Shown in pieces: positions 1 through 7,693 of a DNA stretch of 18,420 nt. Numbering within the stretch: position 1 is the stretch's first letter; every line of letters begins with the position of its first letter. The notes beneath the pieces were generated by a model. That model did not search any database and was not told the origin of the DNA. It saw nothing but the letters and a program-made list of their open reading frames with translations. The DNA comes from Nitratifractor sp. (GTDB lineage: Bacteria > Campylobacterota > Campylobacteria > Campylobacterales > Sulfurovaceae). The stretch is from NCBI GenBank assembly GCA_015485845.1, contig WFSU01000150.1, forward strand, positions 1 through 18,420. Direction: 5' to 3'. The translations under genes were made by a program, and so were the position numbers.

Positions 1-99
1 CCCGGAAGCGGAGACTTCAGTCCCGCCCAAAGGTCAAATAACATGGCAAACTCAGGGTGAGGCTGAAGCCTTCACTTCCAGATAAATCGCGTTGCGATT
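1..99. repeat. Palindrome-rich intergenic repeat, copy 1
   Basis: This 99-bp unit is repeated base for base at 155-253, a period of 154 bp. It contains small hairpin-forming palindromes: a GACTTCAGTC core near 13-22, and AGGCT-GA-AGCCT at 60-71. Just beyond the unit, TTGGACT-GA-AGTCCAA lies at 103-118. The same core recurs in other intergenic spaces of this window, so it looks like a dispersed REP/BIME-type element rather than coding sequence. No open reading frame with a ribosome binding site was found over it. The left end may continue outside the window. Confidence 0.75.
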
Positions 100-154
100 G
101 TGTTGGACTGAAGTCCAAGCCCCTGATAACATAGTAACAATCAAACGGTTTTTC

Positions 155-253
155 CCCGGAAGCGGAGACTTCAGTCCCGCCCAAAGGTCAAATAACATGG
201 CAAACTCAGGGTGAGGCTGAAGCCTTCACTTCCAGATAAATCGCGTTGCGATT
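155..253. repeat. Palindrome-rich intergenic repeat, copy 2
   Basis: Identical over 99 bp to 1-99. The sequences diverge at 254, where copy 2 lacks the TTGGACTGAAGTCCAA palindrome that follows copy 1. The perfect identity points to recent duplication or gene conversion. A diverged relative lies at 1853-2021: 145-180 and 1853-1888 match at 35 of 36 positions. Confidence 0.75.
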
Positions 254-296
254 TTGGTGTGCAGAAAGAATAGGATTGGGGATGTACGGTATGGCA

Positions 297-420
297 TAAA
301 GAAAGGTTCCCCCACTCAGGGGAACCCAAACACTTCAAAAGGAGGAGGTTTTGTTCCGGGATTTCAAAAGGAGGAGGCTTGCAAGACTGAAGAGCGATTC
401 GGTCTCTAACTCCCGGATAC
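297..420 (-). ncRNA. Candidate small RNA with duplicated anti-Shine-Dalgarno motifs
   Basis: Predicted leftward transcript of about 124 nt, starting near 420 downstream of a TATACT -10 box (432-427) and ending at a GC-rich terminator (326-305) followed by a U-rich run. As RNA it carries CCUCCUCCUUUUGAA twice, at plus-strand 363-377 and 334-348. Each copy contains CCUCCUUU, the sequence of the 16S rRNA 3' tail that pairs with ribosome binding sites. A 7-bp stem (UCCGGGA at 417-411 with UCCCGGA at 361-355) closes a 5' domain holding the first copy. The second copy lies between that domain and the terminator. It resembles in principle the CCUCCUCCC-loop sRNAs of alphaproteobacteria and the C/U-rich-loop RepG of Helicobacter, but I do not recognise it as a named family. 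Expression is inferred only. Confidence 0.6.
305..326 (-). terminator. Intrinsic terminator of the candidate sRNA
   Basis: Read leftward, GGTTCCCC and GGGGAACC form a perfect 8-bp stem with a 6-nt loop, followed by TTTCTTT (304-298). The T-rich run follows the stem only on the minus strand, which sets the direction. It sits about 95-115 nt downstream of the predicted start near 420, a typical sRNA length. Confidence 0.7.
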
Positions 421-426
421 TCTGAA

Positions 427-458
427 AGTATACCTAAGCATTGTCAAAAAAAAGTCAA
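427..458 (-). promoter_or_regulatory. Promoter with tandem TTGAC hexamers for the candidate sRNA
   Basis: Reading leftward: TTGACT (458-453), 5 nt, TTGACA (447-442), 9 nt, TATACT (432-427). The two hexamers are 11 bp apart, one helical turn. Neither is at the standard 17 bp from the -10 box (20 and 9 bp). That fits an activator-bound direct repeat better than a plain sigma-70 -35 element. The same layout occurs at 8507-8538. The site overlaps the 3' end of the VanZ-like gene. Confidence 0.5.
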
Positions 459-832
459 CTCAGACGCAGCAATTTAAATAATTTCAGCCCGATAAATATC
501 CCGACGGTATCTGCCACCACATCGGCCAGTTCGGCACTGCGGTGGATCGCAAAGAGCTGAGAAAACTCGATAAATGCCCCGTAGAGGATCAACAGAACCA
601 CCACCTTGAGATAGTCGACCCTCCATCCCATTCGCATCAGGAAAGCAAGGACAAGGAAGGCGATGGCATGGTTGAGCTTGTCCGACCAGAAAAAGAGCGG
701 AGCGACGGTCTCTCCGGGCAAGACCGAGAGAGTGTAGCTGCCGATGAGAGCAAGGAAAAAGAGCGTACGCCAGAGCAAAGGGTGGGCCACGGCTTTGTAA
801 AAACGTTTACGGCGGTTCGGATTATAGTGCAT
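455..832 (-). CDS. VanZ-like family membrane protein
   Basis: A 125-residue inner-membrane protein with about four hydrophobic segments (roughly 22-40, 54-68, 76-94, 107-121). The VanZ-like signature is visible: SDKLNHAIAF at 50-59, an E-F-S-Q at 89-92, and RSAELADVVADTVG at 98-111. The first member of the family is linked to teicoplanin resistance, but most bacterial homologues are uncharacterised, so no resistance role should be assumed. The start codon overlaps the last 11 bp of hemH, so it is probably co-transcribed and translationally coupled. An AGAAGA-type ribosome binding site lies just upstream inside hemH. The family call is firm and the function unknown. Confidence 0.85.
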   Translation of the reverse strand: MHYNPNRRKRFYKAVAHPLLWRTLFFLALIGSYTLSVLPGETVAPLFFWSDKLNHAIAFLVLAFLMRMGWRVDYLKVVVLLILYGAFIEFSQLFAIHRSAELADVVADTVGIFIGLKLFKLLRLS

Positions 833-1760
833 CGATCTTCTCGGCTATGAATTTTGCAAAATCGTCACCTTCATTGGGGCACGACACGACACGGTAATCA
901 TCGTATCGCAGCTTGTTGGCGATAAGACGATGTTCAACATCAAGCTCGAAGTGGGTCTCAGAATTATCGATCGTAAAAGCCAACGGAAGAATCATCACCT
1001 TGAAGTTACTGGGGTGACGAAGCATATCCGCAAGATTGGGCTCGAGCCAGGCGGCGTTGCCCACTTTGGACTGATACGCCAGCTCGACGGAGGCAAACGG
1101 CATCCCCGCTTGATCCAGTGCCTCTCGTATCGCCACAACACTCTGTTCAACGTGCTCTTGATAAGGATCGCCTGCCTCGATGATCGAGCGGGGCAGCCCG
1201 TGCGCCGAGAGGATCAGTGTGTAATCGGCTGTATTCACGCCCTGTGAAGCCACCCTTACACGATCCAGCAGGATATCAATATAGGCCGGATCAGCATAAT
1301 AGGGCTCGACCAGATGGAGGGTGGGAGCATACCCCATCATCGCACAGTGCATCTGAATATCCTGCCAGGAGGATTCTGTCGTGGTCGTCGAATACTGCGG
1401 GTACATTGGAAAACAAACGATCTCCTCGATCCCCTGCTCCCGCATGGCCTGCAAACTCTCAGCCGCAAACAACGGGACATAACGCATTGCCGGAAGTGTC
1501 GGCAGACCCGTCAACGCCTCTACTTTGGCCGCCAGCGCATCGGTAATGTCTGTCAAAGGGGATTTGCCCCCCAACTGCCGATAATTCTCCTGCGCTTCAT
1601 GCAGGCGCTTCTTGACGATACGCTTGCCGATCATCCGCCGCAACCATGGATGCATCGGGAGGATCGCCGGATCGGCAAACATGTTACGCAGGAAAAGCTC
1701 CACTTCGTCGAGGTTGTTGGGGCCACCCATGTTGAGAAGGAGGATACCGCGTTTCGCCAT
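822..1760 (-). CDS. hemH: Ferrochelatase
   Basis: Inserts ferrous iron into protoporphyrin IX (or a related porphyrin) in the last steps of heme synthesis; cytosolic or membrane-associated. The 312 residues match the usual bacterial length. Family motifs are present: LLLNMGGP at 7-14, QYSTTTTESSWQDI around 122-135, the catalytic histidine in SAHGLP (H187), and the conserved acidic segment DNSETHFELD at 265-274 with E268 as the expected active-site glutamate. The start at 1760 is supported by AGGATA about 5 bp upstream. Downstream it overlaps the VanZ-like gene by 11 bp. A possible -10 box (TACAAT) lies at 1789-1784. Confidence 0.97.
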   Translation of the reverse strand: MAKRGILLLNMGGPNNLDEVELFLRNMFADPAILPMHPWLRRMIGKRIVKKRLHEAQENYRQLGGKSPLTDITDALAAKVEALTGLPTLPAMRYVPLFAAESLQAMREQGIEEIVCFPMYPQYSTTTTESSWQDIQMHCAMMGYAPTLHLVEPYYADPAYIDILLDRVRVASQGVNTADYTLILSAHGLPRSIIEAGDPYQEHVEQSVVAIREALDQAGMPFASVELAYQSKVGNAAWLEPNLADMLRHPSNFKVMILPLAFTIDNSETHFELDVEHRLIANKLRYDDYRVVSCPNEGDDFAKFIAEKIDAL

Positions 1761-1783
1761 GCTCTATCCTGTTTTTTGAGAGG

Positions 1784-1789
1784 ATTGTA
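1784..1789 (-). promoter_or_regulatory. Possible -10 box for hemH
   Basis: TACAAT, read leftward, lies 24 bp before the hemH start and follows a T-rich stretch (1792-1797 complement). That resembles Campylobacterota promoters, which often lack a clear -35 box. No good -35 hexamer was found. This is a weak call based on position and sequence only. Confidence 0.3.
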
Positions 1790-1825
1790 GCGAAAAAAGG
1801 GTTTTATCCGCGACCGTCGCCACGC

Positions 1826-1850
1826 GTAGGGTGTGCAATAGCACACCTAC
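1826..1850. repeat. Strong intergenic hairpin
   Basis: GTAGGGTGTGC and GCACACCTAC form a stem of about 10 bp with one bulged G and an AATA loop. On the plus strand a short T run (1857-1861) follows about 7 nt later, so it could terminate rightward transcripts, although no rightward gene lies upstream. It directly precedes the 1853-2021 repeat. Confidence 0.5.
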
Positions 1851-1852
1851 CA

Positions 1853-2021
1853 ACGGTTTTTCCTCGGAAGCGGAGACTTCAGTCCCGCTCCATGCTCAAT
1901 GCGCATGGTGCCTTTTTGGTGGGGCTAAAGCCGCCACTTCCAGATAAACCGCGTTTCGATTGTGTTGAGCCCCTGATTTCAAGACAGAAAAGGCCAGGGG
2001 GCTGAGACTTCAGTCCAAAAA
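1853..2021. repeat. Diverged copy of the palindrome-rich repeat
   Basis: 1853-1888 matches 145-180 at 35 of 36 positions, and 1936-1966 is clearly related to the second half of the unit at 74-105. The middle differs. The GACTTCAGTC core occurs twice (about 1875-1884 and 2005-2014), and a GGCT-AA-AGCC palindrome lies near 1923-1932. It fills the space between hemH and the DMT transporter and could act as a terminator-like structure for the long leftward locus ending at 2026. Confidence 0.6.
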
Positions 2022-2025
2022 ACAT

Positions 2026-2928
2026 CTATGCGGCACGCCTCATCGCCACCATCAAACCCGAACCGATCACCAGTACCATCCCCAGCCCCGTCCACAGATC
2101 AGGGAACGGATCCCCGAGAAACAATCCGATGAATAGAGCAAAGACTATATTGGAATAACTCACCGTCCCGACGATCCCTGCCTGGGTCAATTCGTAGGCT
2201 TTGGTCATCAAGAGCTGGGAGGCGGTCGCGAAGGTGCCCACCGCCAACGCGTAGAGCCACAGGGAGCCGGTGGGCCATACGAAGCGGGCGAAGAGGAAAT
2301 CCCATTGCGGCAGCGTAACGTATTCACTGATGATCATCAGAAGCACCGGCCCGAGTGTCCCCACCCCCATGAAGCTCAGGACGATCGCCCGGGTGTCGTA
2401 GTAACGACGCAATTCGCGGATCGATGTGTAGGCCAGTCCGGCACCGATTCCGGAAAAGATACCCAGTAAGTCGTACTTACCGAAATGGATGCCGCTTGGC
2501 TGTGCGATGAGCACGATGCCGACAAACCCGATTGCCACGGCCAACCACCCTGTACGGGAGAGCCGTTCACCGAGGAAAAGATACGCGAAAATCGCGACAA
2601 AAATGGGGGAGGTTTTGTTGTAGGTGACGGCATTGGCCAGCGGGATATGGGCAAAATCATAGAAATAGGCCAGAAGGGCGAGGAAGCCAATCGTCCCGCG
2701 AAAAAGCAGGAGCCAGGGTTTACCCCCACTTTGACGCAGGGGATACTTTCGCAAGGATACTACAACAAAAATGACACCAAAAACATTACGGAAAAACGTC
2801 ACTTCAAGGGGGGGAAGGCTCTGACTCAGCTCTTTGGCAAACCCGCCCATGAAGGCAAAGCTGAGCGAAGCCAGTAACATATAAATGATTCCCCGATCGA
2901 GGGGGGGAGCTGAAGGGCGACTACGCAT
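2026..2928 (-). CDS. EamA/DMT-family transporter
   Basis: A 300-residue inner-membrane protein with about ten hydrophobic segments in two homologous halves (roughly 13-145 and 152-297), the standard drug/metabolite transporter (EamA) layout. The first half includes PLEVTFFRNVFG around 40-51 and NKTSPIFVAIFAYLFLGE around 104-121, which are typical of the family. The substrate cannot be read from sequence; relatives export amino acids or other small metabolites. The start is 3 bp after the stop of the upstream hybrid kinase, so it is very likely in the same transcript, but its ribosome binding site is weak and translation may be coupled. A second ATG at residue 17 is a possible alternative start. 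Confidence 0.88.
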   Translation of the reverse strand: MRSRPSAPPLDRGIIYMLLASLSFAFMGGFAKELSQSLPPLEVTFFRNVFGVIFVVVSLRKYPLRQSGGKPWLLLFRGTIGFLALLAYFYDFAHIPLANAVTYNKTSPIFVAIFAYLFLGERLSRTGWLAVAIGFVGIVLIAQPSGIHFGKYDLLGIFSGIGAGLAYTSIRELRRYYDTRAIVLSFMGVGTLGPVLLMIISEYVTLPQWDFLFARFVWPTGSLWLYALAVGTFATASQLLMTKAYELTQAGIVGTVSYSNIVFALFIGLFLGDPFPDLWTGLGMVLVIGSGLMVAMRRAA

Positions 2929-2931
2929 CGG

Positions 2932-5900
2932 TCACGAGGCAAGCATTTCCCGAAGCTCCTCAATTTTGGAATAGCTGTCGACGTTGCCATGACAAGCATG
3001 GTCTTCGGGCATCGCATACATCAGCGGCATCGCACCGCTCTCTTTGATGACATCGGTCAGGACACAATTATCACTCGGGACAAGTTTGGCGTCGAGCAGG
3101 ACATACCGGTAGGTGGCTGATTCAAAGGTGGTGAAGAAGAGCTCTTCATCATCGACCAGATCGACACGATAACCCGCCTTGCTCAGGGTGTGTTTATGAA
3201 TGTTCTGCACCAATTGTGAGCGACAGTACAAGAGAACGTCCCCATTCGATTTTTCTGTACCGGAAGAAGCGTTGTCCTCTTCCTGAACAGGGGGTTTGAC
3301 GATGGCGGATTCCACCGAAGGAACTTCAGGTGAAGTTGCCGTCTCGAGGATCGACTCTTCTCTCTCCTCCTTCACGTCTGTCACTTCCGTCGGAGTGATG
3401 ATGGGTTCCGGTGTTTCGATCTTCGTTTCCGCTTCGGGAGTGTGGGCTGTGACAGGCTCCGCTGCTTTCGTCTCCCGATCGGAGAGTTTGTGATGGCAAT
3501 GGGCATGGATCACATGCCGGATCTGCTCGATCTGGATCGGCTTGGAGACATAATCATCCAATCCTGCCCGCAGGTATTTCTCCCGATCCCCCTGCAGAGC
3601 ATTGGCCGTCAGGGCGACGATGGGAATATGCTCGAGTCCTTCACTCTCTTCAAACTCGAGGATCGCTTTGGTCGCGTCAATCCCTCCCATGACCGGCATC
3701 TGAATATCCATCAGGATCAAGTCATACTCATGCTCCCGACGCAGGTCAAGAGCTACCTGGCCATTTTCTGCGAGAGTGACCTCCAAATCGAGATTGCTCA
3801 AGACCGCCTGGATCAGGTTCTGATTGATCGCATTGTCTTCGGCCACCAGAACACGCAGTCCGGAGAGATCCATATCCTTCTCTGTCGTGGTGACCGTCTC
3901 AGTCTGTTGCTTGTCATGCTGCGTATGCAGTCGCCCCATGGCTCGCAACAGCTTGGTATAGGTCAGGGGGCGGTAGATGATCGCGGTGTGATCTCCGTTG
4001 TGTGCATCGATCTCTTCTTTGTATGAGATGTACCCCAGCACGACAAAATTGGCATCCATCTCAAGGATTGACTGGATATTTCGGCGGACTTTTGCCATAG
4101 AATAATCGAGGAACACTATATCGAATTCTTGTGCCATTTCCGGCGTCAACTCCGTGATGTGCGTCACATCGGAAGAGAGCTCATTCAGATAACGCATGAT
4201 CCAGGTATCGTAGCTGGGATTACCGTCATGTGAAGGGCAGAAGTAAGCAATATGTTGGTCAGAGTAAGGTTGCTTCTGACGTTCTTCTCCTGTTTTTTCC
4301 AGTTCCAACGTGAAGAAAAACTCCGATCCCTCACCGGGCTCACTGTCCACATCCAGTTTCCCGCCCATGTGTTTGACCAGGTCACTGGTGATGGCTAGCC
4401 CCAGACCCGTCCCTCCAAATTCACGCGTCGTAGAAATGTCGGCTTGCGAAAAGGCTTCGAAAATCTTCTCTTTTTGCTCGGGAGTGATTCCGATCCCGGA
4501 ATCCTGTACACTGAAACGCACAGTGGCTGTATTGCTATCCTCGTGGATCTGCTCGACGACGACCTGAATGTGGCCGCCCGGCTCGGTAAATTTCACTGCA
4601 TTACCGATGAGATTAGTCAATACCTGACGCAGGCGGGTGGGATCGCCGACCAGCATATTGAGTGCAGGATCGATAAACGTACAATAGCGGATCTTTTTAT
4701 CCGAGGCGGTCACTTCATGCGGCTCAATCGCCTCACTGAATACTTCGACGGGATTGAAAGGGATCGATTCAAGATCAATCTTCTGGGCACGGATCTTCGA
4801 GAGGTCAAGGATACTGTTGACGATCGTCAAAAGGTTATCCGAACTGCTCTTGATGATCTCGGTAAATCCCCGTTGCTCTTCCGTCAACTCCGACGATTCC
4901 AGCAATTGGGTAAACCCCAGAATACCGTTGAGCGGTGTACGGATTTCGTGTGACATATTGGCGAGGAAAAGGTCTTTGGCTTTTTCGGCTTCGATCGCCT
5001 GTTCCCGTGCTTCCCGAGCCTCCTGCGTAGTGTCGTACAGGAAGCGGTAAATCGAGAGCATATCCCCTTTTTTGATGATCTCATCGAGCTCGGTCTTGCG
5101 GGCATCATCGAGATCACTCACCATCTCCTTGAGGGTCTCTTCCAGCGTATACCGTTCCAGCGATGCCTGACTGTACGACCGGATAATCAAGAAAAATGTA
5201 AGCAACAGTACGATCATGGCAATGGCATACTGTATCAGACGTGTCTTGACCCAGGACGCATCTCCCTGCACTTCTGTTTCCATCGTATTCATCAACAACG
5301 TTTTTGTCTTGTCGACTTTTTGCAGCAACGGAGAAAAAGCTGTCTCCACCTGCGTGCGACTCAAACGGAATTGTCCATCCAGGGCATGATAAAACAGATC
5401 GGTACGTATGGGAGATACCTTCTCCATCTCTTTGTTACTCCACGCCACATCTTTGAGTTTGTCCTGAAGGTCTTTATCCGTGATAGACGAGAAATCCGGA
5501 GCACTCTCCCGACCAATCAACGTCTCCCACAGCCCCATGCTCCGATCTGAAATTTTTTTCTTCTGCACGAGAATGTATCCGAGAAACGCCTTTTCCAGCG
5601 CAAAATCCTTCCCACTACGTATTGTTTTCGCATACGCCAGCGCTTCTTGTCGTAATGGAGGCGTCGAATAGGTTCCAGCCTGAGCAGTGATCGCATTGAT
5701 GAGCGGCATCAACACTTCTTTGTCGTATCCGTTGGAAAGGATACTGATATAATCATTGTTGAGCGCATCGACACTGACCCGGGCGTATTGTACGTTTTGC
5801 TGAATCTCGGTGAGATCCAATGCTCTGTCTTGGTTCTCGAATTTTTTCAAGGTCGCATCACTGTGTGTCCGCGCCTTTTGAAGCTCCTGCAGGAAGTTTA

Positions 5901-6111
5901 CTCCCGAAGACGCCAGATAATTCATACTGATCGCCACCTCTTTTTCCAGAGCGGACAGTACCTCGGATGCTTGCCGTGTCTGGTCGATATTGGTACGGTT
6001 TTTCTTGGAGTGCGTGTAGGTATTGACCGTATGATACGTCTGATATCCCAGCCAGGACAATGCGCCCAGAATCGATAGAAGAATCAGATAATAAATAATT
6101 CTGTTTCGCAT
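2932..6111 (-). CDS. Hybrid sensor histidine kinase A with NIT-like periplasmic domain
   Basis: A 1059-residue membrane kinase. Order: TM1 (5-24), helical periplasmic region (28-290), TM2 (292-311), coiled-coil linker, HisKA (about 378-445, phospho-acceptor H388 in NMSHEIRTP), HATPase (about 488-605, N504, D537-SGIG, GGTGLGL at 566-572), a receiver-like domain lacking the acidic pair (about 618-728), a canonical receiver (752-870: E758/D759, phospho-acceptor D802, T835, K857), a Pro/Glu-rich linker (871-956) and a second degenerate receiver (957-1059). Residues 53-85 (ISMNYLASSGVNFLQEL, then AR..SD) resemble the NIT nitrate/nitrite-sensing domain. No HPt or DNA-binding domain is seen, so an external relay partner is expected. 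A strong AGGAGAAG site supports the start. It lies 18 bp after a secreted NIT/PilJ-like gene. The ligand is inferred only. Confidence 0.93.
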   Translation of the reverse strand: MRNRIIYYLILLSILGALSWLGYQTYHTVNTYTHSKKNRTNIDQTRQASEVLSALEKEVAISMNYLASSGVNFLQELQKARTHSDATLKKFENQDRALDLTEIQQNVQYARVSVDALNNDYISILSNGYDKEVLMPLINAITAQAGTYSTPPLRQEALAYAKTIRSGKDFALEKAFLGYILVQKKKISDRSMGLWETLIGRESAPDFSSITDKDLQDKLKDVAWSNKEMEKVSPIRTDLFYHALDGQFRLSRTQVETAFSPLLQKVDKTKTLLMNTMETEVQGDASWVKTRLIQYAIAMIVLLLTFFLIIRSYSQASLERYTLEETLKEMVSDLDDARKTELDEIIKKGDMLSIYRFLYDTTQEAREAREQAIEAEKAKDLFLANMSHEIRTPLNGILGFTQLLESSELTEEQRGFTEIIKSSSDNLLTIVNSILDLSKIRAQKIDLESIPFNPVEVFSEAIEPHEVTASDKKIRYCTFIDPALNMLVGDPTRLRQVLTNLIGNAVKFTEPGGHIQVVVEQIHEDSNTATVRFSVQDSGIGITPEQKEKIFEAFSQADISTTREFGGTGLGLAITSDLVKHMGGKLDVDSEPGEGSEFFFTLELEKTGEERQKQPYSDQHIAYFCPSHDGNPSYDTWIMRYLNELSSDVTHITELTPEMAQEFDIVFLDYSMAKVRRNIQSILEMDANFVVLGYISYKEEIDAHNGDHTAIIYRPLTYTKLLRAMGRLHTQHDKQQTETVTTTEKDMDLSGLRVLVAEDNAINQNLIQAVLSNLDLEVTLAENGQVALDLRREHEYDLILMDIQMPVMGGIDATKAILEFEESEGLEHIPIVALTANALQGDREKYLRAGLDDYVSKPIQIEQIRHVIHAHCHHKLSDRETKAAEPVTAHTPEAETKIETPEPIITPTEVTDVKEEREESILETATSPEVPSVESAIVKPPVQEEDNASSGTEKSNGDVLLYCRSQLVQNIHKHTLSKAGYRVDLVDDEELFFTTFESATYRYVLLDAKLVPSDNCVLTDVIKESGAMPLMYAMPEDHACHGNVDSYSKIEELREMLAS

Positions 6112-6129
6112 AGCTTCTCCTGAAATCTT

Positions 6130-6891
6130 TTATTGGTTGGTACTGTGGAAGGCACCGAGAGTATCGATCAAGGTTTCAAGTTGTTCCCCCATCAATGTCC
6201 CGATCAACGGCAACGGCAGGGCATCCAGCTTATCCAGATAAATAGTAAACGTACTCCAGAGGACATTGATATTGTTCCGAACCTCTTTGAGATCATCGGC
6301 ATACGGGTACGCATTGATCGTGACCAGAGCACGGGAAAAACGCCCCATGGCTTCTCTCATTTTATTCTTGAGTTCGGGATCATCTTTGCTCATATCTGCT
6401 GCAAGATAATACTTGATGATCTCTTCGAGGATCTGATCCATAGTGCGGGTCAACATCCACATCTCCTCTTCCGGGGCGGGAATATACTGGTGGCGTTTGG
6501 CAATGGCCGTGGATCCTTCGACAAAGCTTTCACTGAAATCAAGAATCTCTTTGCCGCCCTTGATCGTAGGCGGTTGTTTCAGCAGAGACTCGATCTGCAC
6601 TTTTTCATAGGCGAAAAACTTCAAAACCCCTTTGGTCTTCGGATCTTTGGTCGAGACGGCAATATCATGCATGTCCGATTCCAACGTCTTCAGATTCTCT
6701 TTCAACAGTGCTTTCAGGCGTTGTTTCTGAGGAAACTGGAGGTACAGCAAATACTCTTTGGCCAACTTGCTGCCGGTGTACCGGATGCTGTCTGCCGCTT
6801 CCAGCACCCGAACATCCCCACGCGTAGCTGCCGACAAGTATCCGGACAACATGCATAACGACAGCAGACTCAGACCCAATAATTTTTTCAT
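6130..6891 (-). CDS. Secreted PilJ/NIT-like helical protein (paralogue D)
   Basis: A 253-residue protein with a signal peptide (about 1-21, cleavage near LSA-AT), predicted all-helical and periplasmic. It is a diverged paralogue of the proteins encoded at 6893-7684, 7694-8464 and 11602-12354. Residues 35-56 (DSIRYTGSKLAKEYLLYLQF) align with the P-box-like region of the 7694-8464 product but have lost the AGRQRM core. The second half (IIKYYLAAD around 158-166, then a C-terminal PLPLIGTLMGEQL segment) repeats the same pattern. The start has AAGGGAAA upstream and lies 1 bp past the preceding stop. It is followed after 18 bp by kinase A, suggesting it presents a ligand to that kinase or modulates it. 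No enzymatic motif is visible. Confidence 0.75.
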   Translation of the reverse strand: MKKLLGLSLLSLCMLSGYLSAATRGDVRVLEAADSIRYTGSKLAKEYLLYLQFPQKQRLKALLKENLKTLESDMHDIAVSTKDPKTKGVLKFFAYEKVQIESLLKQPPTIKGGKEILDFSESFVEGSTAIAKRHQYIPAPEEEMWMLTRTMDQILEEIIKYYLAADMSKDDPELKNKMREAMGRFSRALVTINAYPYADDLKEVRNNINVLWSTFTIYLDKLDALPLPLIGTLMGEQLETLIDTLGAFHSTNQ

Positions 6892-6892
6892 G

Positions 6893-7684
6893 TTATTTCC
6901 CTTTGCGGGCTGCTTTCACCTTGATTACCTCTTTGGCATACTTGATCTGTTCGTCATCCAGTTTTCGTGATGTCTGATACACGATCAACGGCAATCCACC
7001 CTCTTCAATATCGAGGTAGAATTGATGGACGATTTTCCAGAGCTTATCCACACGGTTCATGATCTGGTTCATTTTCGCGTTGTTGCCTTTGTAGGATTTC
7101 ATCCCCTGAAGGAGACCCTGGAAATGCTCAACGGTCTTTTTCATTTGGCGCACGGTCACATCATCTTTGAGACCCGCCTGATACGCCATGTAGTATTTGG
7201 CGATCTGCTCAATGTCGTAGCGCTGCCCTTTGAAAGCAGCGCCTTTGTACTTGGCTCTCTTACGAATTTGATCAGCGACCTTCAACTCACCTTCGGAGAT
7301 CGCTTCAGCCAGATCGACCACCACCGCTGCATTGTCAAGGCTGTAGGGTTTCTTGACCGTATCTTTGATTTCATCAACGTTCATGTCGATAAACGCCATC
7401 AGGTTTTTGATTTTCGGATCATTAATGGAGTCCGCAAGCTTTTTCTGCCTGGCATCAAACGCTTTGAGCGCAGCTGCCATCTCTTTTTTGGCTTTGGTGA
7501 CGGCTACTTCATTGCCGATATAGAGGTAGTCCTTGGCCACAATCTGAATCATGACCCGAGAAGACATAGCCGTCTCGAGGAGCTTTAGCGTCTCAACATC
7601 TGCTCCTGCTGCTCGCAACATACCAAGACTACCTACCGACACCAGCAGGATCACCGTACCCATTTTTTTCAGTAGTTGTTTCAT
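6893..7684 (-). CDS. Secreted PilJ/NIT-like helical protein (paralogue C)
   Basis: A 263-residue protein with a signal peptide (about 1-28, cleavage near RAAGA-D), all-helical, probably periplasmic. It resembles the PilJ N-terminal family in layout: LLETAMSSRVMIQIVAKDY around 35-53 aligns with the AGRQRM-containing helix of the 7694-8464 product, with SSRVM in place of AGRQRM. A second related helix (IEQIAKYYMAYQAG) and a C-terminal GGLPLIVYQTSRKL segment match the other paralogues. The C-terminus is lysine-rich. An AAGGAGAA ribosome binding site supports the start. Spacing to neighbours is 1 bp downstream and 9 bp upstream, so it belongs to a tight operon with the paralogues and kinase A. 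Confidence 0.75.
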   Translation of the reverse strand: MKQLLKKMGTVILLVSVGSLGMLRAAGADVETLKLLETAMSSRVMIQIVAKDYLYIGNEVAVTKAKKEMAAALKAFDARQKKLADSINDPKIKNLMAFIDMNVDEIKDTVKKPYSLDNAAVVVDLAEAISEGELKVADQIRKRAKYKGAAFKGQRYDIEQIAKYYMAYQAGLKDDVTVRQMKKTVEHFQGLLQGMKSYKGNNAKMNQIMNRVDKLWKIVHQFYLDIEEGGLPLIVYQTSRKLDDEQIKYAKEVIKVKAARKGK

Positions 7685-7693
7685 CTGTTCTCC

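Noticed and set aside
1..253. Repeats at the left edge as a CRISPR array
   Set aside because: Only two long copies with one 55-bp gap, internal palindromes, no short regular spacers and no cas genes.
334..377. AAAGGAGGAGG read on the plus strand as two ribosome binding sites
   Set aside because: No start codon with an open frame follows either copy at suitable spacing, while the minus strand has a matching promoter and terminator.
6133..6858. Long plus-strand reading frame of 241 codons opposite the secreted paralogue D
   Set aside because: It has no recognisable domain and mirrors a gene with a signal peptide, ribosome binding site and paralogues; it is a shadow frame. The same holds for the plus-strand frame at 10048-10782.
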